This document shows, in pieces, positions 61,820 to 64,000 of a stretch of 64,000 bases of DNA. The notes beneath the pieces are model-generated. The model saw nothing but the letters and a program-made list of their open reading frames with translations, made no database searches and was not told where the DNA came from. Both the position numbers and the translations under genes were made by a program. The stretch's first letter is position 1; the number at the start of each line of letters is the position of its first letter. Source of the stretch: Bacteroidota bacterium (GTDB lineage Bacteria; Bacteroidota; Bacteroidia; AKYH767-A; 2013-40CM-41-45); the NCBI GenBank assembly GCA_016711505.1, contig JADJSV010000001.1:558001-622000 (forward strand), in the 5' to 3' direction.

Positions 61820-64000
61820 ATGGCTGAACAACTTCCCACAATAAACACTGCAGAAGCTGAAAAGGATATGATCCTTAAAGCTTATCGTGCTTTATTGCGT
61901 GCTTTAAAACCATCTCTCGGTAAAGGTGATAAGAAGACCATCCGCCAGGCATTCGATATGTCGATGGAAGCGCATAAAGATATGCGCCGCAAGACGGGTG
62001 AGCCATACATTTTACATCCATTAGCCGTTGCGCAGATCTGTGCTGAAGAGATCGGATTAGGTCCGCTTGCAATTGTTTGTGCATTGCTGCATGATACAGT
62101 TGAAGATACTCATATGACTCTTGAAGATATCAAGAGTAACTTTGGAGAAAAAGCTGCATCAATTGTTGATGGATTAACAAAAATTGCAGGAGTATTCGAT
62201 AAAGGAACTTCATTACAGGCTGAGAATTTCAGGAAGATGTTATTGACTCTTTCTGATGATGTGCGTGTGATCTTAATTAAACTTGCCGATCGTTTGCACA
62301 ACATGCGTACTCTTGAAAGTATGCGCCGCGATAAGCAATTGAAGATAGCATCAGAGACGGCATACTTGTATGCACCTCTTGCACATAGATTAGGATTATA
62401 TTCTATCAAGACAGAGCTTGAAGATCTTTCGATGAAGTTCACTGAACCGGAGATCTATAATAACATTTACGATAAAGTACAACAAACCAGAAAAGAAAGA
62501 AATCGTTTCATAAATGAATTCTCTGAACCGATAAAGAATGAACTTATCAAACAGGATTTTAAGTTTGACATCAAAGGGCGTTCGAAATCTATTCATTCTA
62601 TCTGGAGTAAAATGAAACGTCAGGGTGTTTCTTTTGAAGAGATCTACGATCTTTTTGCAATCCGTATCATCATTGATACCGATGAAGAAAATGAAAAACC
62701 AATGTGCTGGAAAGCATATTCGATCATAACGGATTTTTATCATCCTAATCCTGACCGCTTGCGTGACTGGATCTCTACTCCAAAAGCTAACGGTTACGAA
62801 TCATTGCATACCACCGTCATGGGCCCCAATGGAAAATGGGTGGAAGTTCAGATCCGGTCAAGAAGAATGGATGAGATCGCTGAAAAAGGTTATGCTGCGC
62901 ACTGGAAATACAAAGAGTCATCAGCAGAATCTGCTATCGATGAGTGGATAGAAAAAATCCGCGAATTGCTCGAAAGTCCGGAGACAAATGCACTCGATTT
63001 CATTGACGACTTCAAACTGAATTTGTTTTCTGATGAGATCTTTGTTTTTACTCCGGGTGGTGATATGAAAACACTTCCTTCCGGAGCAACAGCATTGGAT
63101 TTTGCCTTTGAAATTCATACTGACCTTGGAAGTAAATGTATTGGTGCAAAAGTAAATCATAAACTTGTTCCTCTTTCTCATAAACTGAGAAGTGGTGATC
63201 AGGCAGAAATTCTTACGTCCAACAAACAAACTCCTAAAGAAGACTGGCTTTCGTATGTCGTTACTGCAAAAGCAAAATCGAAAATAAAAACGGCATTAAA
63301 GGAAGAGAAGAAAAAATTCGGTGAAGACGGAAAAGAAATTCTCATGCGGAAATTCCGTCATCTGAAGATCGATTTCAATAATGACAATATCAATGAACTC
63401 CTCGCCTACTACAAGATTCCAAGCAGTCTCGAATTATATTACAGAATTGCAAAAGGTGTAATTGATATTTCCGACCTGAAAGAATTCGTCGATGAAAAAG
63501 GTGTGATCAAAGCAAAGACACCACAACGCATCGAACCGAAGTCGCTGGAACAAATGGTCCAGAACATCCGTGGATCCAGCGACATGCTTGTTATCGGAGA
63601 GAATCTGGATAAGATCGATTACAAACTTATCTCCTTGTTGTAGTCCGATTCCCGGTGATGACGTTTTTGGATTTATTACGATCAACGACGGGATCAAAAT
63701 TCATCGTATCAATTGTCCAAATGCAATTCAGCTTATGTCGAATTATGCCTATCGAATCGTAAAAGCAAAATGGACGAATCAGCATCAGATCGCTTTCCTT
63801 GCTGGAGTACGAATGACAGGAATCGATGAAGTTGGTGTTGTAAATAAAATCTCGAAAGTGATTTCGAGTGAATTAAAAGTAAACATGAGAAGCATCAGTA
63901 TTGAATCAAACGACGGGATCTTCGAAGGAACGATCATGTTGTTTGTTCACGATACTCATCATCTCGATAAGTTGATCCAGAAACTCAAGGAGATTCATGG
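61820..64000 (+). CDS. rel: Bifunctional (p)ppGpp synthetase/hydrolase, frameshifted and running off the window
   Basis: HD hydrolase domain (LLHDTVEDTHMTLEDI), synthetase domain (KGRSKSIHSIWSKMKR, YDLFAIRIIIDTD, ISTPKANGYESLHTTV, HWKYKE) and TGS domain (FVFTPGGDMKTLPSGATALD) are intact in the first frame, which stops at 63643. The rest continues one frame on: dropping A63629 (or a neighbouring T) restores KLSPCCSPIPGDDVFGFIT, and an ACT-type domain follows to the window end. The 3' end is outside. The HD/ED motif predicts both synthesis and hydrolysis of (p)ppGpp, the stringent response signal. Confidence 0.92.

Overview
The window looks like a chromosomal segment of a Bacteroidota bacterium (Chitinophagales/Sphingobacteriales/Cytophagales-like), possibly from a metagenome assembly. 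The signs are a TonB-dependent receptor paired with a DUF4249 lipoprotein, several secreted proteins with type IX secretion (T9SS) C-terminal sorting domains (YPNP motifs), a PorE-like OmpA protein, DUF721 next to recF, a split NAD(P) transhydrogenase, low GC, and promoters of the TTG-N(~20)-TAnnTTTG type. No rRNA, tRNA or CRISPR array was seen.

Layout. 0-5.3 kb: end of a TonB receptor with its DUF4249 partner, a beta-carbonic anhydrase and a di-haem cytochrome c peroxidase. 5.3-10.5 kb: an AT-rich accessory island with two paralogous helical-repeat proteins (one frameshifted), a small HTH protein, a peptide carrying a tandem 13-residue repeat, a receiver domain without its phospho-acceptor Asp, two very small ORFs, and the eroded 3' end of an acyl-CoA synthetase gene. 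10.6-19.7 kb: acetyl-CoA synthetase (frameshifted), a DinB gene broken by many indels, an outer-membrane protein, a secreted phospholipase D-like protein, a subtilisin-like lipoprotein and an outer-membrane beta-barrel receptor. 19.8-33.2 kb: rarA, a lipoprotein/porin-like pair, kdsA, an arylsulfotransferase-like secreted protein, a PorE-like protein, queE, folD and ffh. 33.2-43.8 kb: a palindromic repeat cluster, a PhnP-like hydrolase, the pntAA-orf-pntAB-pntB operon, ndk, DUF721/recF, a TPR protein translationally coupled to a phosphosulfolactate synthase (ComA) homologue, a LEA-type lipoprotein and a DinB protein. 43.8-44.2 kb: a homopolymer-ridden stretch that I regard as a sequencing artefact. 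44.2-64 kb: an RprXY-like two-component system whose regulator has lost its DNA-binding domain, a Tat/Rieske protein, a PNGase F-like secreted protein, a small membrane/propeller/FAD-oxidoreductase operon, nitronate monooxygenase, a sugar nucleotidyltransferase, glyA, homogentisate dioxygenase, a large T9SS-exported repeat protein, a fumarylacetoacetate hydrolase-family enzyme and a frameshifted rel/spoT running off the window.

Two themes stand out. (1) Intergenic spaces, mostly between convergent genes, carry long imperfect hairpins whose arms are tandem 7-bp units. The unit sequence differs between loci, but the 7-bp period stays the same and some loci share a central palindrome. In two places these elements have entered the 3' end of a gene and altered the protein tail. 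(2) Several housekeeping genes (acs, pntB, rel) have a single-base insertion and one dinB gene has six or more indels with little substitution. Together with the homopolymer tract this points first to residual consensus error, but two of the insertion sites share the same short context (CTTAT) and should be checked in reads.
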